A DNA stretch of 64,000 nucleotides from Photobacterium sp. JCM 19050 (GTDB lineage: Bacteria > Pseudomonadota > Gammaproteobacteria > Enterobacterales > Vibrionaceae). The stretch is from the NCBI GenBank assembly GCA_001310455.1, contig BAXG01000004.1, positions 1 to 64,000 on the forward strand, in the 5' to 3' direction. Made by a program: the position numbers and the translations under genes. Below the pieces are notes generated by a model, which saw only the letters and a list, made by a program, of their open reading frames with translations, did no database searches and was not told the origin of the DNA. Positions 11,943 through 24,108 of this stretch are shown piece by piece (positions within the stretch are counted from its first letter, which is position 1; every line of letters starts with the position of its first letter).

Positions 11943-12713
11943 TTAAGATCGTAAGCGCCCCCAGCTGTCAAATGCAGCCTTTCCTGCAACACTTAGAGTG
12001 ATGGTCACTGACAATGTCACCGAAACAAATATCGCAGTCATGATGACCAACTGGTATTTCACGGCCAGCATTGGCTCGGTCCCACCCAGAATCTGGCCGG
12101 TCATCATACCCGGCAGGCTGACGATACCGAGCGCAGTCATAGATGCAAGCTGCGGCCCCACGGCCGCTTTTACCGCCTCGCTGACAAAGGGTTGAGCGGG
12201 ACTGGAAGCTCCCATAGAAAGATAAAACTGGTATTCGTCACGTCGTTTATTCAGGCTGGAATACCAACGCTCCAGTGCAAGCACATTGGCAGAAAGACAA
12301 TTTCCCAGCAGCATCCCGGCAACGGGAATCAAATATTGCGCCTGCCACCAGGGGTTTGCCTGTATCACTCCCAACAACATAATTGGAAGTACCAACGCCA
12401 GGGCCGAAAACTGCCCTGCCAATAACGCCGGACCAAATTGACGTACACTGACTCCGGCTTGTTTGCAAATACTGCTGCACGCTACCAGTACCATGACCAG
12501 CAACCATACCCCGTTCAGCCAGATGTTTTGGAAGGTAAACAAGGTAGTAAGATACAACCCCACCACGGACAGCTGCACTGTCATTCTCGCGACAGCCGAA
12601 ACCAAACGTTTGCTCAAGCCCAGTTGCCAACGGTGAAATAATACCAGCGGGATAAGGAATAGCAGGTAAAAACCGGCCAGTGACAAATTGGTGATGTTCA
12701 ATGCTTCACCCAT
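11943..12713 (-). CDS. fetB: FetB-like ABC permease (UPF0014)
   Basis: This 256-aa membrane protein of the UPF0014/FetB family has about seven membrane segments. It carries the family hallmarks VAGMLLGNCLSA, SLGA-like LSMGASSPAQPF, and SLPGMMTGQILGGTEPMLAVKYQL. In E. coli FetAB exports iron and protects against peroxide. I place the start at ATG 12713, inside an ATGGGTGA overlap with the preceding fetA. As written the two genes read as one frame, which I attribute to a missing base. Length agrees with E. coli FetB (259 aa). Confidence 0.8.
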   Translation of the reverse strand: MGEALNITNLSLAGFYLLFLIPLVLFHRWQLGLSKRLVSAVARMTVQLSVVGLYLTTLFTFQNIWLNGVWLLVMVLVACSSICKQAGVSVRQFGPALLAGQFSALALVLPIMLLGVIQANPWWQAQYLIPVAGMLLGNCLSANVLALERWYSSLNKRRDEYQFYLSMGASSPAQPFVSEAVKAAVGPQLASMTALGIVSLPGMMTGQILGGTEPMLAVKYQLVIMTAIFVSVTLSVTITLSVAGKAAFDSWGRLRS

Positions 12714-13345
12714 GATTGGCTCCATGCTGTAAACCTGGTCTGCGGACTGAACCCAGGCCGGATCGTGTGAAATGGAAACCCGCGTAGCGCCATATTCGCT
12801 TAACAATTCCATCAGGTTGTTTCTTCCGGTTTCATCAAGGGCAGATGTAGGTTCATCCAACAGCCACAACGGGCGCTCAAGTAACAAAGCTCGGGCAATG
12901 GCCAGACGCTGCTTTTCCCCACCGGAGAGGCTGTCTGTTTCTGTATCAAGAGAGAGATGCAAACCCAACTGGCCGAGTGAAGCTATACACTTTTCATCAC
13001 TGGGAACCGGCAGTGTTGAAGCTGAAATTTGCCAGGGTAACCTGAGGCTTCTTTGATTGTCGCCCCTCCCATCACCGGCTGCTGGGGTAAATAACAAAAC
13101 TGTTGTCGCCACCACCTCAGGTTCATTTCCGAAATAACCTTTTCTCCCCAGGCAAAATCCCCGGTTTGTGCCGGTTGTAACCCACAAATCACTTTAAGCA
13201 AACTGGATTTGCCGCATCCGGATGGCCCGCTTAAAACCAGGTGTTTGCCGGCTGGGAGAACAGCAGTAAGCGGTGTGATTTGTGAAACGCCAAATCCTGA
13301 TGACAAGGCGTTGAAATGAAGTACTGGCGCATCTGCGGAAGCCAT
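12706..13345 (-). CDS. fetA: FetA-like ABC ATPase (frameshifted)
   Basis: This is the ABC ATPase partner of FetB: Walker A GPSGCGKSS (about residue 40), Q-loop YLPQQPVMGG, signature LSGGEKQRLAIARAL, Walker B LWLLDEPTSALD, and switch His in SHDPAW. One C is missing near 13050 (GAAGCCTCAGG for GAAGCCCTCAGG), and a second loss near the 3' end probably removed the natural stop, placed at 12706-12708. Together with fetB it forms a two-gene operon for metal (probably iron) export. Peroxide-defence genes lie a few kb away. Confidence 0.8.
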
Positions 13346-13418
13346 GTGTGACGGAACCTGTTTGTTATCGTTGTTAACTGTCCAAATTACCTCAGGAAAA
13401 GTCTTCCCGCCAAAGACA

Positions 13419-13446
13419 AAAAACCGGCAGGTTAACTGCCGGTTTA
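13419..13446 (-). terminator. Terminator after grxB
   Basis: A perfect hairpin AAACCGGCAG / CTGCCGGTTT with a 4-base loop, preceded on the plus strand by a run of A that reads as U on the minus transcript. It lies between the end of grxB and the start of fetA, so it closes the grxB transcript. Confidence 0.85.
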
Positions 13447-13471
13447 CTTAGTCACTACTTTTTGGATGCCA

Positions 13472-14122
13472 CTACACGGCGACATCATCGTATAGCTTTA
13501 TGCCGGTCAGACTCGCAACCTCATCAATATACTGGCGAATAATACCCGGGAATTTAATGCCCTTGATAACGGTGAAATTCCTCAGAGTCGGGAAGAAATT
13601 CACATCATCATAGTTGAGGACGTTGTTTCGCTCGGAGGGCAATACCAGCCAATCTATTTCCGGTAGTAACGCGTTCAGTTTCGGGAGAAACTCATCTGTC
13701 CGGCGATAGGCTTCATCGAAGCTCATTCCAATTGAGGCGGACTTATTCTTGGTAAACCATGCGTTTGCTTCCTCACATTGGAATTCGGGCAATTCAATCT
13801 TCATCCAACGGGGATAGAGCAACGCTGAAGCCAATGGGTAAGCCTTCTCGCTCCACCCAGCAATACTCTGGGACTGCGCATCCGGCTCCAATAGCGGAGT
13901 AGCGTCATAACCATCAAGAAACGCTGCAATTTCCAGGCTCTCTGCCATAAAGCTTCCGTCCGGCTTTTCCAGGATAGGCACCAAATTGGCGCCAACTTTT
14001 TCAATCCGGGCTTCTACATCGTGGTTTTGCAGGTAGACGAGCTCCACGTCCATCTTTTTGAGTCCTGCCACCATCATAGCCTTGATGCAATACGGGCAAT
14101 GTTCAAACACAAAAAGTTTCAT
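13472..14122 (-). CDS. grxB: Glutaredoxin 2
   Basis: This 216-aa protein matches the length of E. coli GrxB (215 aa) and starts MKLFVFEHCPYC, with the redox pair C9/C12. A GST-like all-helical C-terminal domain follows (WLVLPSERNNVLNYDDVNFFPTL is typical of GrxB). It reduces protein and glutathione mixed disulfides in the cytoplasm. The ATG at 14122 has an AAGGAAAG ribosome site; the frame extends upstream without conservation. It is probably co-transcribed with the DHFR-like gene 19 bp upstream. Confidence 0.92.
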   Translation of the reverse strand: MKLFVFEHCPYCIKAMMVAGLKKMDVELVYLQNHDVEARIEKVGANLVPILEKPDGSFMAESLEIAAFLDGYDATPLLEPDAQSQSIAGWSEKAYPLASALLYPRWMKIELPEFQCEEANAWFTKNKSASIGMSFDEAYRRTDEFLPKLNALLPEIDWLVLPSERNNVLNYDDVNFFPTLRNFTVIKGIKFPGIIRQYIDEVASLTGIKLYDDVAV

Positions 14123-14141
14123 CGCACTTTCCTTTGCTTTT

Positions 14142-14675
14142 CTATCTGGGACTGCGCTTATAGTGACTCTTAACAATAGCGTTCACAAGCACTTCTGAAG
14201 AGACCAAATCGTAGTTTTGCAGCGCTGGGATTGACCCGAAAAGCGGCACGCCATCACCTAGTACAACCGGGATGGTACTGATGATCAGCTCATCGATCAT
14301 CGCTTCCGCCATAAACCCCTGGATACAACGCCCACCATCAATGTAAAGGTTGTTCAGTCCTTTCCCCTGTAACGCTTCGACAATCTCTTTCGGCGTTCCC
14401 TTTATCAGAAACGCTTTCCCCGCATGGCTTTCCGGAATGCTTTCCATCGTCTGGCTGACCACATAGACAGGCTTTTCATATGGCCATTGGCCAAAACCCA
14501 CAACGGTTTCAAATGTATTACGCCCCATTACCAGCGCATCAATCCCTTCCATAAACGCGGCAAAACCAAAGTCACTGTTGTCCGGATTAGGGATAGACAT
14601 TAACCAGTCAAGGCCGCCGTCTTTGTCTGCAATATACCCGTCCAGACTGGTCGCGATGTAAACGATGTTCGCCAT
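14142..14675 (-). CDS. DHFR/RibD-C family reductase
   Basis: This 177-aa protein starts MANIVYIATSLDGYIADKDG, the signature of RibD C-terminal/DHFR-like proteins of the YyaP group. It contains LVMGRNTFETV, YVVSQT and LYIDGGRCIQGFM, which form an NADPH-binding dihydrofolate reductase-like fold. These proteins are not the housekeeping FolA and their substrates are mostly unknown. It lies upstream of grxB on the same strand and downstream of the helicase gene. Confidence 0.82.
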   Translation of the reverse strand: MANIVYIATSLDGYIADKDGGLDWLMSIPNPDNSDFGFAAFMEGIDALVMGRNTFETVVGFGQWPYEKPVYVVSQTMESIPESHAGKAFLIKGTPKEIVEALQGKGLNNLYIDGGRCIQGFMAEAMIDELIISTIPVVLGDGVPLFGSIPALQNYDLVSSEVLVNAIVKSHYKRSPR

Positions 14676-14704
14676 ATTATGATTCCTCTTTTTGCAGGGC
14701 CGGA

Positions 14705-15937
14705 TCAGCGTTTTTTCTTACCGAAAGCGCGCTTTTTCGCACGCTGCTTGGCGGCAGAACGGCTGTTTTTACGAGATGGCTCTTCGAACTTTGTCAAATC
14801 CGGCTCAAAGCCCGGATACCACTGTTGTGCCAACCTCGTATCCAGCAAGGTTTCAACCTCCTCAAGCCGGAGTGCATCATCATTACTGAACAACGTAACA
14901 GCTGTGCCATCTTTCCCTGCACGGCCAGTTCGTCCAATACGGTGAACATAGTCCTCCGCAATATGGGGCAGTTCCATATTAATGACATAATTCAGGTCTT
15001 CAATGTCCAGGCCGCGGGCCGCGACATCGGTGGCAACCAATACACGCACGTCCCCTTCGCTGAATTCCTTAAGTACCGTTTCGCGCACTTTTTGGGAAAG
15101 ATCGCCGTGGAATGCCTTGGTCGCAATCCCGGCTTTGTTCATGGTTTCTGCCAGTTTGTCTGCACCTTGTTTGGTCCGGCTGAAAATCAGCACCTGATGC
15201 CAGTCACTGGCGTTGATCAGGTGGCACACCATCGATGCTTTACTATCACTGTCTACCGCATATATACGTTGCTCGATTTTGGCTGCGGCCGTATTGGGTT
15301 TGGCAACTTCGATACGCTTCGGTGACGCCAACAGGTTTTTGGCAAAGCGGTAGATGGCGTCCGACAGAGTTGCGGAGAACAACAACGTCTGACATTTATT
15401 CGGGATTTGCCTTAGCACATCACGAATTTCGTCTTTGAATCCCATATCCAGCATGCGGTCCGCTTCGTCAAATACCAGATACTGGAGCGCAGAGAAATTG
15501 AGCACCTTCTTCCGAAGATGATCAAGAAGACGCCCCGGCGTGGCAATCACCACATCGGCCTGTTTGATTGCCTTTACTTGCGTCGCGATACAAGCACCGC
15601 CGTAGGCCATGGCGCATTGCAAACCGGTATCTTTCCCGTAGAGCACAAAACTGTCGTGAACCTGTTTGGCCAGTTCCCGGGTGGGAACCAGAACGAGTGC
15701 GCGGACCAACCTGCGACCACCTTCGGTTTCCACCGGTTCAGATCCCATCAATTTGTGAATCAATGGCAGAGAAAATGCGGCCGTTTTACCGGTGCCGGTC
15801 TGCGCTCCGGCCAGTACATCATGCCCTTCCAGCACTGCCGGGATGGCCTGAGCCTGAATCGGGGTTGGTTCCCGGTACCCAAGTTCATTAAGGGTGCCAA
15901 GCAGTTGGGGGGCGAGGTTAAGAACGTCAAAGGCCAT
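14705..15937 (-). CDS. DEAD-box RNA helicase, RhlE type
   Basis: All DEAD-box motifs are present in 410 aa: Q motif (YREPTPIQAQAIPA), I (AQTGTGKT), Ia (PTRELA), Ib (TPGRLLDHL), II (DEAD), III (SAT), IV (LIFSRTKQGAD), V (ATDVAARGLDI) and VI (HRIGRTGRAG). The C-terminus is short and very basic (KQRAKKRAFGKKKR), as in RhlE-type helicases, and probably binds RNA. Likely role in ribosome assembly or RNA turnover. Paralogues are common in Vibrionaceae, so the exact symbol is left open. Confidence 0.88.
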   Translation of the reverse strand: MAFDVLNLAPQLLGTLNELGYREPTPIQAQAIPAVLEGHDVLAGAQTGTGKTAAFSLPLIHKLMGSEPVETEGGRRLVRALVLVPTRELAKQVHDSFVLYGKDTGLQCAMAYGGACIATQVKAIKQADVVIATPGRLLDHLRKKVLNFSALQYLVFDEADRMLDMGFKDEIRDVLRQIPNKCQTLLFSATLSDAIYRFAKNLLASPKRIEVAKPNTAAAKIEQRIYAVDSDSKASMVCHLINASDWHQVLIFSRTKQGADKLAETMNKAGIATKAFHGDLSQKVRETVLKEFSEGDVRVLVATDVAARGLDIEDLNYVINMELPHIAEDYVHRIGRTGRAGKDGTAVTLFSNDDALRLEEVETLLDTRLAQQWYPGFEPDLTKFEEPSRKNSRSAAKQRAKKRAFGKKKR

Positions 15938-16068
15938 GGGTACTATCCGGTAAAGTGTGATTGTCGCGAATTTGCAGAAGGCCGGATTCTACCGTCTGAC
16001 TTCCCTTTCAACAACGTTGCTGCTGAGTGTAGTATTGGCTGAAGTGCCAGGAAAAATGGAGTGGAATC

Positions 16069-16461
16069 ATGTCTGGTGAATTTGAAATACAGGAATACAC
16101 GGAATCCGGTTTCTGGGAAAAATGCCGAAAGTACGCCAAGTCTATCGGCAGGGAGACCCTCGAAAAGGTACTGACGCTGTATTACGCCCTTCAATCCGAC
16201 AAATTATCCACCAAACAAAAAGGCATTATTTACGGTGCGCTCGCTTACCTCATCTCGCCAATCGATGCCATTCCGGACCTGACACCTCTCCTTGGCTATA
16301 CCGACGACCTCGGGATCATCTCAGCCGCCATTGCGGCCGTGGTAATGGCAATTGATGACACGGTGAAATCTAAGGCAAAAGCCAAAACCGACGAGTTGCT
16401 TGGCAGCACGGATGCAGGCCAACCACCGGAGCCCGGTGAAGACTCAGAGCAACGTCGGTGA
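16069..16461 (+). CDS. YkvA family (DUF1232) membrane protein
   Basis: This 130-aa protein contains the DUF1232 core KGIIYGALAYLISPIDAIPD followed by a second hydrophobic segment (LGIISAAIAAVVMAI) and a charged tail ending in EDSEQRR. Members are small membrane proteins of unknown function. Its 3' end overlaps the convergent CysB-like gene by 18 bp. Confidence 0.85.
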   Translation: MSGEFEIQEYTESGFWEKCRKYAKSIGRETLEKVLTLYYALQSDKLSTKQKGIIYGALAYLISPIDAIPDLTPLLGYTDDLGIISAAIAAVVMAIDDTVKSKAKAKTDELLGSTDAGQPPEPGEDSEQRR

Positions 16462-17375
16462 TAACTGCACTTGCCCCTGTACGGCCGAACGGGTCAATTT
16501 GGGGCAGTAGAGTTCAATGAAGTCATACATGTAGTTTTTCAGGTATTTGTGCTTTCTGAAACAAACGTGGATGGTGCTGTGTTCAAAAAGGTGAGAAGCA
16601 TCCAGACAAACCAGGTCTTCTTCATCCTTTTCATCAAATGCCATAGACGCAATCACACCAACACCCAGTCCCTGCCGAACATAGTGCTTAATAACGTCGG
16701 TATCCGTCGCTGTAATAAGGCTTCTTGGTGAAAAACCGCTTTGCATAAACGCTTTTTCAATTTTTGAATTCCCCGTAAATCCAAACACATACGTAATCAG
16801 GGATAATGAGACAATGCCTCAAAACTGATGGATTCTTCTGTCAGCGGGTGGCCTTTCGGGACAACAATACCCCGGTTCCAGCTATAACAAGGCAGGGTTA
16901 CCAGATCTTCGAAAAGGTGCATGGATTCCGCTGCGATAGCAAAATCTACATCTCCTTGCTGAACCAGTTGGGCAATCTGCGCCGGAGCTCCCTGATGAAG
17001 GTTGATATTGATGTTGGGATAGCGGGCATTAAATTGGCTGATCACCTCTGGCAGTTTATACCGGGCCTGAGTGTGCGTGGTAGCAATGCTGAGTGTTCCC
17101 GACTGACTGCCATAGTCTGATGCCGCGATTTCCTTTATCTGGTCAATTTGCGCAATGACTCCTTGCGCCACAAGTGCAATTTCTTCGCCTATAGGGGTCA
17201 TCCCCTTAATCTTTTTGCCTGCGCGCTCAAACAACGATACGGAAAGTTCATCTTCCAGCATTTTGATTTGTTTACTGACGGCAGGTTGGGAGGTATACAG
17301 TTTTTCGGCGGTGGCGGAGACGTTGAAGTCATTGTTGACGAGCTCAACAATGCTGCGTAACTGGTGGATATTCAT
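16444..17375 (-). CDS. LysR-family regulator, CysB/Cbl-like (frameshifted)
   Basis: The N-terminal winged helix starts MNIHQLRSIVELVNNDFNVS with TSQPAVSKQIKMLEDELSV as recognition region. The effector domain resembles CysB: ATTHTQARYKLPEVISQF, and VIKHYVRQGLGVGVIASMAFD. The frame breaks near 16795, where one C appears lost (TATCCCTGATT for TATCCCCTGATT); the joined protein is about 310 aa. CysB-type regulators control sulfur assimilation or sulfonate use, often sensing acetylserine or sulfate. Several paralogues exist in this family, so I do not assign cysB itself. No sulfur gene is adjacent. Confidence 0.8.
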
Positions 17376-17491
17376 TGAATAAAGCTCAAACAGGAAATCG
17401 CGCGCAGTTTACCGGAAGTCGCCTGTATGAAACCGTGATCCAGCCTTGCTTCGGCTACCTTTCTGTCAAAATAATCAAAGACATTTCACTG

Positions 17492-17527
17492 AAAAAGCAG
17501 CGCGAGACAACATCCCGCGCTGCTTTT
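17492..17527 (-). terminator. Terminator after katG
   Basis: AAAAAGCAGCGCG pairs with CGCGCTGCTTTTT around a 10-base loop. The A run at the left reads as a U tract on the minus strand. It lies 17 bp beyond the katG stop. Confidence 0.9.
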
Positions 17528-17543
17528 TACCTGTCTTAGCAAA

Positions 17544-20124
<2,581 letters not shown>

Positions 20125-21111
20125 TTACTTATCCTGAAAAGACATTTTCTTTGTATTATTCAATGCACGTAAAAACGCGCTTATTTCGTCAACCTCCTTT
20201 TCGCTGAGTCTTATCCCTAATTGATGCCACCCGGTATCCCGTACCGCTTCTTCAAGCGTTTCTCCGGCACCATCATGGAAATACGGATAGGTTTGCGCGA
20301 CATGGCGCAGCGGGGGAACTTTAAACAAAAAATTTTGTGCCGGGTTTCCCGTCACCTCTGCTCGGCCTTTGTCTTCTGTGTTTGGATAGGGCTTTACCAA
20401 ACCCATTTTTATCAGTAACTTGCCTCCCATCAAAGGGCCGTTATGACAGGCATTGCAGCCTTTCACAACAAAGGTTTGAAATCCGTCCTTTTCAAGCTGA
20501 GTTAGTGCATCATCATCTCCGTTTTGGAAATCATCAAATCGGTCATGCGTGATCAACGTTCGTTGGAAGGCTGACAGCGCTAGAGTGATATTATCAAAAT
20601 TAAGGGGGGAATCCTGTTCCGGAAAGGCTTGTTGAAACAGGTTTAAATAACCCATTTCCTCCAGTCTTTTCACAGCAATGTCTTCAGAGGGAAGTGCCAT
20701 TTCATTCGGGTTAAGTAATGGAAATTTTGCCTGTTCTTCTAAATCTTTCGCCCGAGCATCCCAAAATTGCGCAAACTGAAAGCCCGCATTCCAGGTTGTC
20801 AAACTGTTCCGTCGCCCCATTATACCAAGCGCGCCGACAGACGTTTTTAAATTGTCAGATCCCGACCCGCCATTGAGAATGTTATGGCAAGTATTGCAGG
20901 ACTGAGATTTATTCACAGACAGCGCTTTTTCAAAATACAGTTTTTCACCAAGTTCAATTTTTTCAGGCGTATCTTTCTCACTTCCCGGCATCGTTTCAGG
21001 AATAGTTCCAAATAATTTATTTGCAAGATTTCGAAGGTTTTCGTCCGCACTCACCACCCCCGTTAAAAAAACGGAAAATATAACGATGATGGGTAACGTG
21101 CGTGATGCCAT
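20125..21111 (-). CDS. Di-haem cytochrome c peroxidase (CcpA/MauG family)
   Basis: This 328-aa protein has a signal peptide (LPIIVIFSVFLTGVVSA) and two c-type haem sites, C72-x2-C75-H76 (CNTCH) and C219-x2-C222-H223 (CNACH). The usual family motifs are present (FWDARAKDLEEQA, PLLNPNEM, PPLRHVAQTYPYFHDG). It reduces hydrogen peroxide to water in the periplasm with electrons from cytochrome c. The frame is intact. It lies upstream of katG on the same strand but 375 bp away, so it probably has its own transcript. The shared upstream motif suggests co-regulation. Confidence 0.92.
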   Translation of the reverse strand: MASRTLPIIVIFSVFLTGVVSADENLRNLANKLFGTIPETMPGSEKDTPEKIELGEKLYFEKALSVNKSQSCNTCHNILNGGSGSDNLKTSVGALGIMGRRNSLTTWNAGFQFAQFWDARAKDLEEQAKFPLLNPNEMALPSEDIAVKRLEEMGYLNLFQQAFPEQDSPLNFDNITLALSAFQRTLITHDRFDDFQNGDDDALTQLEKDGFQTFVVKGCNACHNGPLMGGKLLIKMGLVKPYPNTEDKGRAEVTGNPAQNFLFKVPPLRHVAQTYPYFHDGAGETLEEAVRDTGWHQLGIRLSEKEVDEISAFLRALNNTKKMSFQDK

Positions 21112-21178
21112 ATTTCATATCCAAAATATTTTACACGCAGAAAGTATAAACAGGTTAAAGAAAAAGCACAGACGATAT

Positions 21179-21194
21179 AAACGATTGGGTCAAT
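21179..21194 (-). promoter_or_regulatory. Shared peroxidase-gene motif upstream of ccp
   Basis: AAACGATTGGGTCAAT (plus strand) lies about 70 bp before the peroxidase start and differs by one base from the copy upstream of katG. Read toward the gene it is ATTGACCCAATCGTTT. Confidence 0.5.
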
Positions 21195-21379
21195 AGAAAA
21201 AACAAAACAGGCGGGAAATACATTTGATTGTTATTTTCAACTCACTGATATATTTTAACTTTCAATTATATATATTTAATTAATTGCATATCAGGCAGAG
21301 AATCAAAAAACAGGTTTTTGTTTGGCATCATACATGACAATAGAGCAGAAATGTACTCAAAAGTATGAGCGGTGTGCCG

Positions 21380-21553
21380 TCAATTGCGCGTTGTTTTTGC
21401 GTTCATTGGTGAGAGTGATCTGCCAGTCTGGCGGGGTATAAAAAACTCACAGGCAACTTTGTCTGCCTTCGTTGGCTGTCCCCATGCTCCACATAAATCC
21501 GTCACGCTGTCCTTTGAGCGGGTAAACTGACGACAACGGCCACAACGTTCCAT
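21380..21553 (-). CDS. Small cysteine-rich protein, unknown
   Basis: This is a 57-aa frame from ATG 21553, preceded by a good GGGAGA ribosome site. It begins MERCGRCRQFTRS and has four cysteines (C-x2-C, then C in LCGAW and C in VACEFF), a spacing that could hold a metal. No membrane segment. Function not recognised. Confidence 0.45.
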   Translation of the reverse strand: MERCGRCRQFTRSKDSVTDLCGAWGQPTKADKVACEFFIPRQTGRSLSPMNAKTTRN

Positions 21554-21679
21554 GCTTTCTCCCAGCGGATAATGTTTCAACAATCACAATTTACCTGATT
21601 GTCAGTTGTTTCATCATCCAAAGTCTAGCGGCGATGAGATCCAGTTCGCTAATATTGGAGGGCCTTAGAAGCAGAGGCT

Positions 21680-21928
21680 TCACCGGGCTCGCACAAAACC
21701 AACTACACAACGAATCAAGCTGTAAAAGATCACTCCTAGAATAAAAACGGGGATAGCAACGGCCAGAGAAATAAACAAAACGCCAACCAAAGTTAATGCT
21801 GAACTCGCCATCAAAATGACCAGAGTGATGATAGCCAGTACTGTGCCAGCAACGCCCACTCCCACAAGCACTTTGAGTATCGGGTTTTCGACGGTTGAAC
21901 CATTAACAGAGATTTGTGCGCTCATCAT
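21680..21928 (-). CDS. Small two-helix membrane protein, unknown
   Basis: This 82-aa protein has a polar N-terminus (SAQISVNGSTVENP) and two long hydrophobic helices (about residues 22-42 and 44-70), ending in a short basic tail. A GGAGGG ribosome site precedes ATGATG; either ATG may be used. No family recognised. Confidence 0.6.
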   Translation of the reverse strand: MMSAQISVNGSTVENPILKVLVGVGVAGTVLAIITLVILMASSALTLVGVLFISLAVAIPVFILGVIFYSLIRCVVGFVRAR

Positions 21929-22180
21929 TCCCTCCGGATATGAAATCTCATAGAAACCACCTTCATATTCGCAACAATATCAATCACCTACAAGTATATT
22001 AAGGCTTGTTTGACTCCCATGTCTTTCTGTTAAGACAATGAGGCGGTTAGTGGCTTTTTCAAGATCAGCGGCATATTAGATGCGAATGTATACCCAACGG
22101 CCTGTTTCCAGAGAACGCAAGTTGCCGTTGAAAACGGTCTACCAATACCAAGCTTTTCGGCAAACGGGTCTAAACAGACA

Positions 22181-22843
22181 TCAACCATGCCTCATTCGCA
22201 CCGAAAGACGTTTTTCAGTGGTGGCTAACACAATTAAACTGTTTTGATTCCCAAAGTATGAAGTGTACTTCGCTAACAAAAGCTTGTCCGACTCAGAAAG
22301 CATTTGAGTTTGATAGTGTTTATCCAAATACACAAATGCTTCGCCGAATACTGCTTCCAGCGCCAACGACTCATATTCCATGTCAATAATTTTTGACACA
22401 TATGTTGATGAGATTACGGGATCGCAATTCAGATGTGGCAACTTATTGTCATCCAAAGAGAAATAGACAGTTGATGCAACCAGGACTGTCATCAACAATG
22501 CGGACAAAAATCTGTACCGAAAGTTTGAGAAGCCAGTGAGAGCCAGGCCAAACAGAGCACTGGGCACGGCAGAAGTAGTAAGGTATTCAATTGGCGTATC
22601 TGTGTTCGCCAGCCCTTTATCAGGATTATATAGTACAAACAACCAAATTATTGTTGTCACTACAAGAAATAATACCGTCTCATTGATTCGAATCCTAAGA
22701 TCCTTCGGCCACGCGGATTTTTTTGAAATGTATTCTGGAAACCCTTCGTGAAAAATAAAGAACAGCACACCGAGATAAAGTAACAACAGAATCGGGCTAT
22801 TCAATAGAGGTTCAAACTCATCAATAGAAAATCCACCATCCAT
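22181..22843 (-). CDS. Multi-pass membrane protein, unknown
   Basis: This 220-aa protein has four predicted membrane helices in its first 130 residues (including ILLLLYLGVLFFIF, VLFLVVTTIIWLFVL and FLSALLMTVLVASTVYF). A soluble C-terminal part of about 90 residues is probably outside the cytoplasm. Base composition is lower in GC than the metabolic operons nearby, and it stands alone between gaps, suggesting an accessory gene. No family recognised. Confidence 0.6.
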   Translation of the reverse strand: MDGGFSIDEFEPLLNSPILLLLYLGVLFFIFHEGFPEYISKKSAWPKDLRIRINETVLFLVVTTIIWLFVLYNPDKGLANTDTPIEYLTTSAVPSALFGLALTGFSNFRYRFLSALLMTVLVASTVYFSLDDNKLPHLNCDPVISSTYVSKIIDMEYESLALEAVFGEAFVYLDKHYQTQMLSESDKLLLAKYTSYFGNQNSLIVLATTEKRLSVRMRHG

Positions 22844-24108
22844 TTAATAATCCTTGGTCAAAATATTGCGTCCCACATAGTAGCGTTCAAAAACCTATCG
22901 GGCATTAAAACAAACATCGTCTGCTGAGATGATAAACATAACGCCAGACAAATTAGATGTTCAAGTGGAATGAGTTCATTTTTTGATAGTGCTATCAGGA
23001 AGTATGATATCCATATTTAGAGGGAGCGCCATAGTAGGCTGTTGATGACTAAAATTTCATTCAGAGAATAGCCAAGCCACCTTAAAATTTCACTTTAACC
23101 TCAAATTAATAATTGATAGAATCGCTTTAAATTGCTTTAGTTAATCATCTCTACATTTATTACAACGAAATTCAATTGAAAACAAATAAAGCATCAGTTT
23201 ATTACATAAAGTCAGTTCAAGATAAGTTTTCATTTGCAACCATCAAGTCACCCTGTTTCTAAACTTTCGTTAATCCACTAAAAACAAAGAGGCAGAATTC
23301 GACACATTATGCATTATTAATGCATACAACGCTTGGTGAAATCTCGTCAATTTGAAGCCAGACACTGCCAGGCCTGGCGTGACCAGGAGAACAAAACGTA
23401 ATTAATTTATTGTAATTTATATATTTACAAGTCTTTGAATGTAGTATAACCACTGCCAAACATGAACTCACGCGATCCGGCAAGCACGTTAACCTCATAC
23501 TCAATATGTGAATGGAATTTCATTAATAAATTTTTAATCTGTATTTATAAAAAATATTAACCAACAAAAAAACAAGCATTCAACACTTATTCAATAGCCT
23601 TATCCCCTCTATTTTATAAATAAAAACACAGAAAATACCATGCATTACTACTAATAAATACGTCGCAAGAAATACCATAAAATAAAAATTATATTCATGA
23701 CCTTATTAAAGCCAAAATATAACGATCCCCTAGTTCTAATAAATGAGATATCCCTCAGGATTTAAGTGTGCATTTTTCCACATAAACATTTGACCTTGCT
23801 ACAATGAAACATGATTGGCATGAAAACTTTGACTTGATCACCCAAATGTCGTCACAGAGAGAAACATGTTGTGAATATATTTCTCCAACACTTTAAGATG
23901 AAATAATTGATTCAAAAATGACCGTAATCAAATACATATACGCTTCAAAGTCAACGAACCCACTTTTATTAAGCAACATCTAATATAAATAAGTGAAACG
24001 ACAGTGTGCGTATTATTTTGAACTTCGCTCTAAATCGAAATACGGAACATCGGTTGTTTTTCCGTTGAAGAGAAAAAACGAACACCAGTACTTAACTAAG
24101 GACGGCCA
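22844..24108. other. 1.26-kb AT-rich stretch without a supported gene
   Basis: No convincing coding frame is seen; a 65-codon minus-strand frame at 23307-23504 lacks a ribosome site and coding bias. The region is strongly AT-rich with poly-A/T runs. A weak similarity to the MITE end (AGCCAAGCCACCTTAAAAT) occurs near 23074. The right part must contain the promoter of the chemoreceptor gene. It may be an eroded former gene region. Confidence 0.5.

Noticed and set aside
11943..13187. Natural FetA-FetB fusion protein
   Set aside because: The fused frame starts in the wrong frame of fetA and the junction has an ATGGGTGA overlap, so separate genes with a lost base are likelier.
23307..23504. 65-codon minus-strand frame in the large gap
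   Set aside because: No ribosome site, no coding bias, surrounded by AT-rich non-coding sequence.
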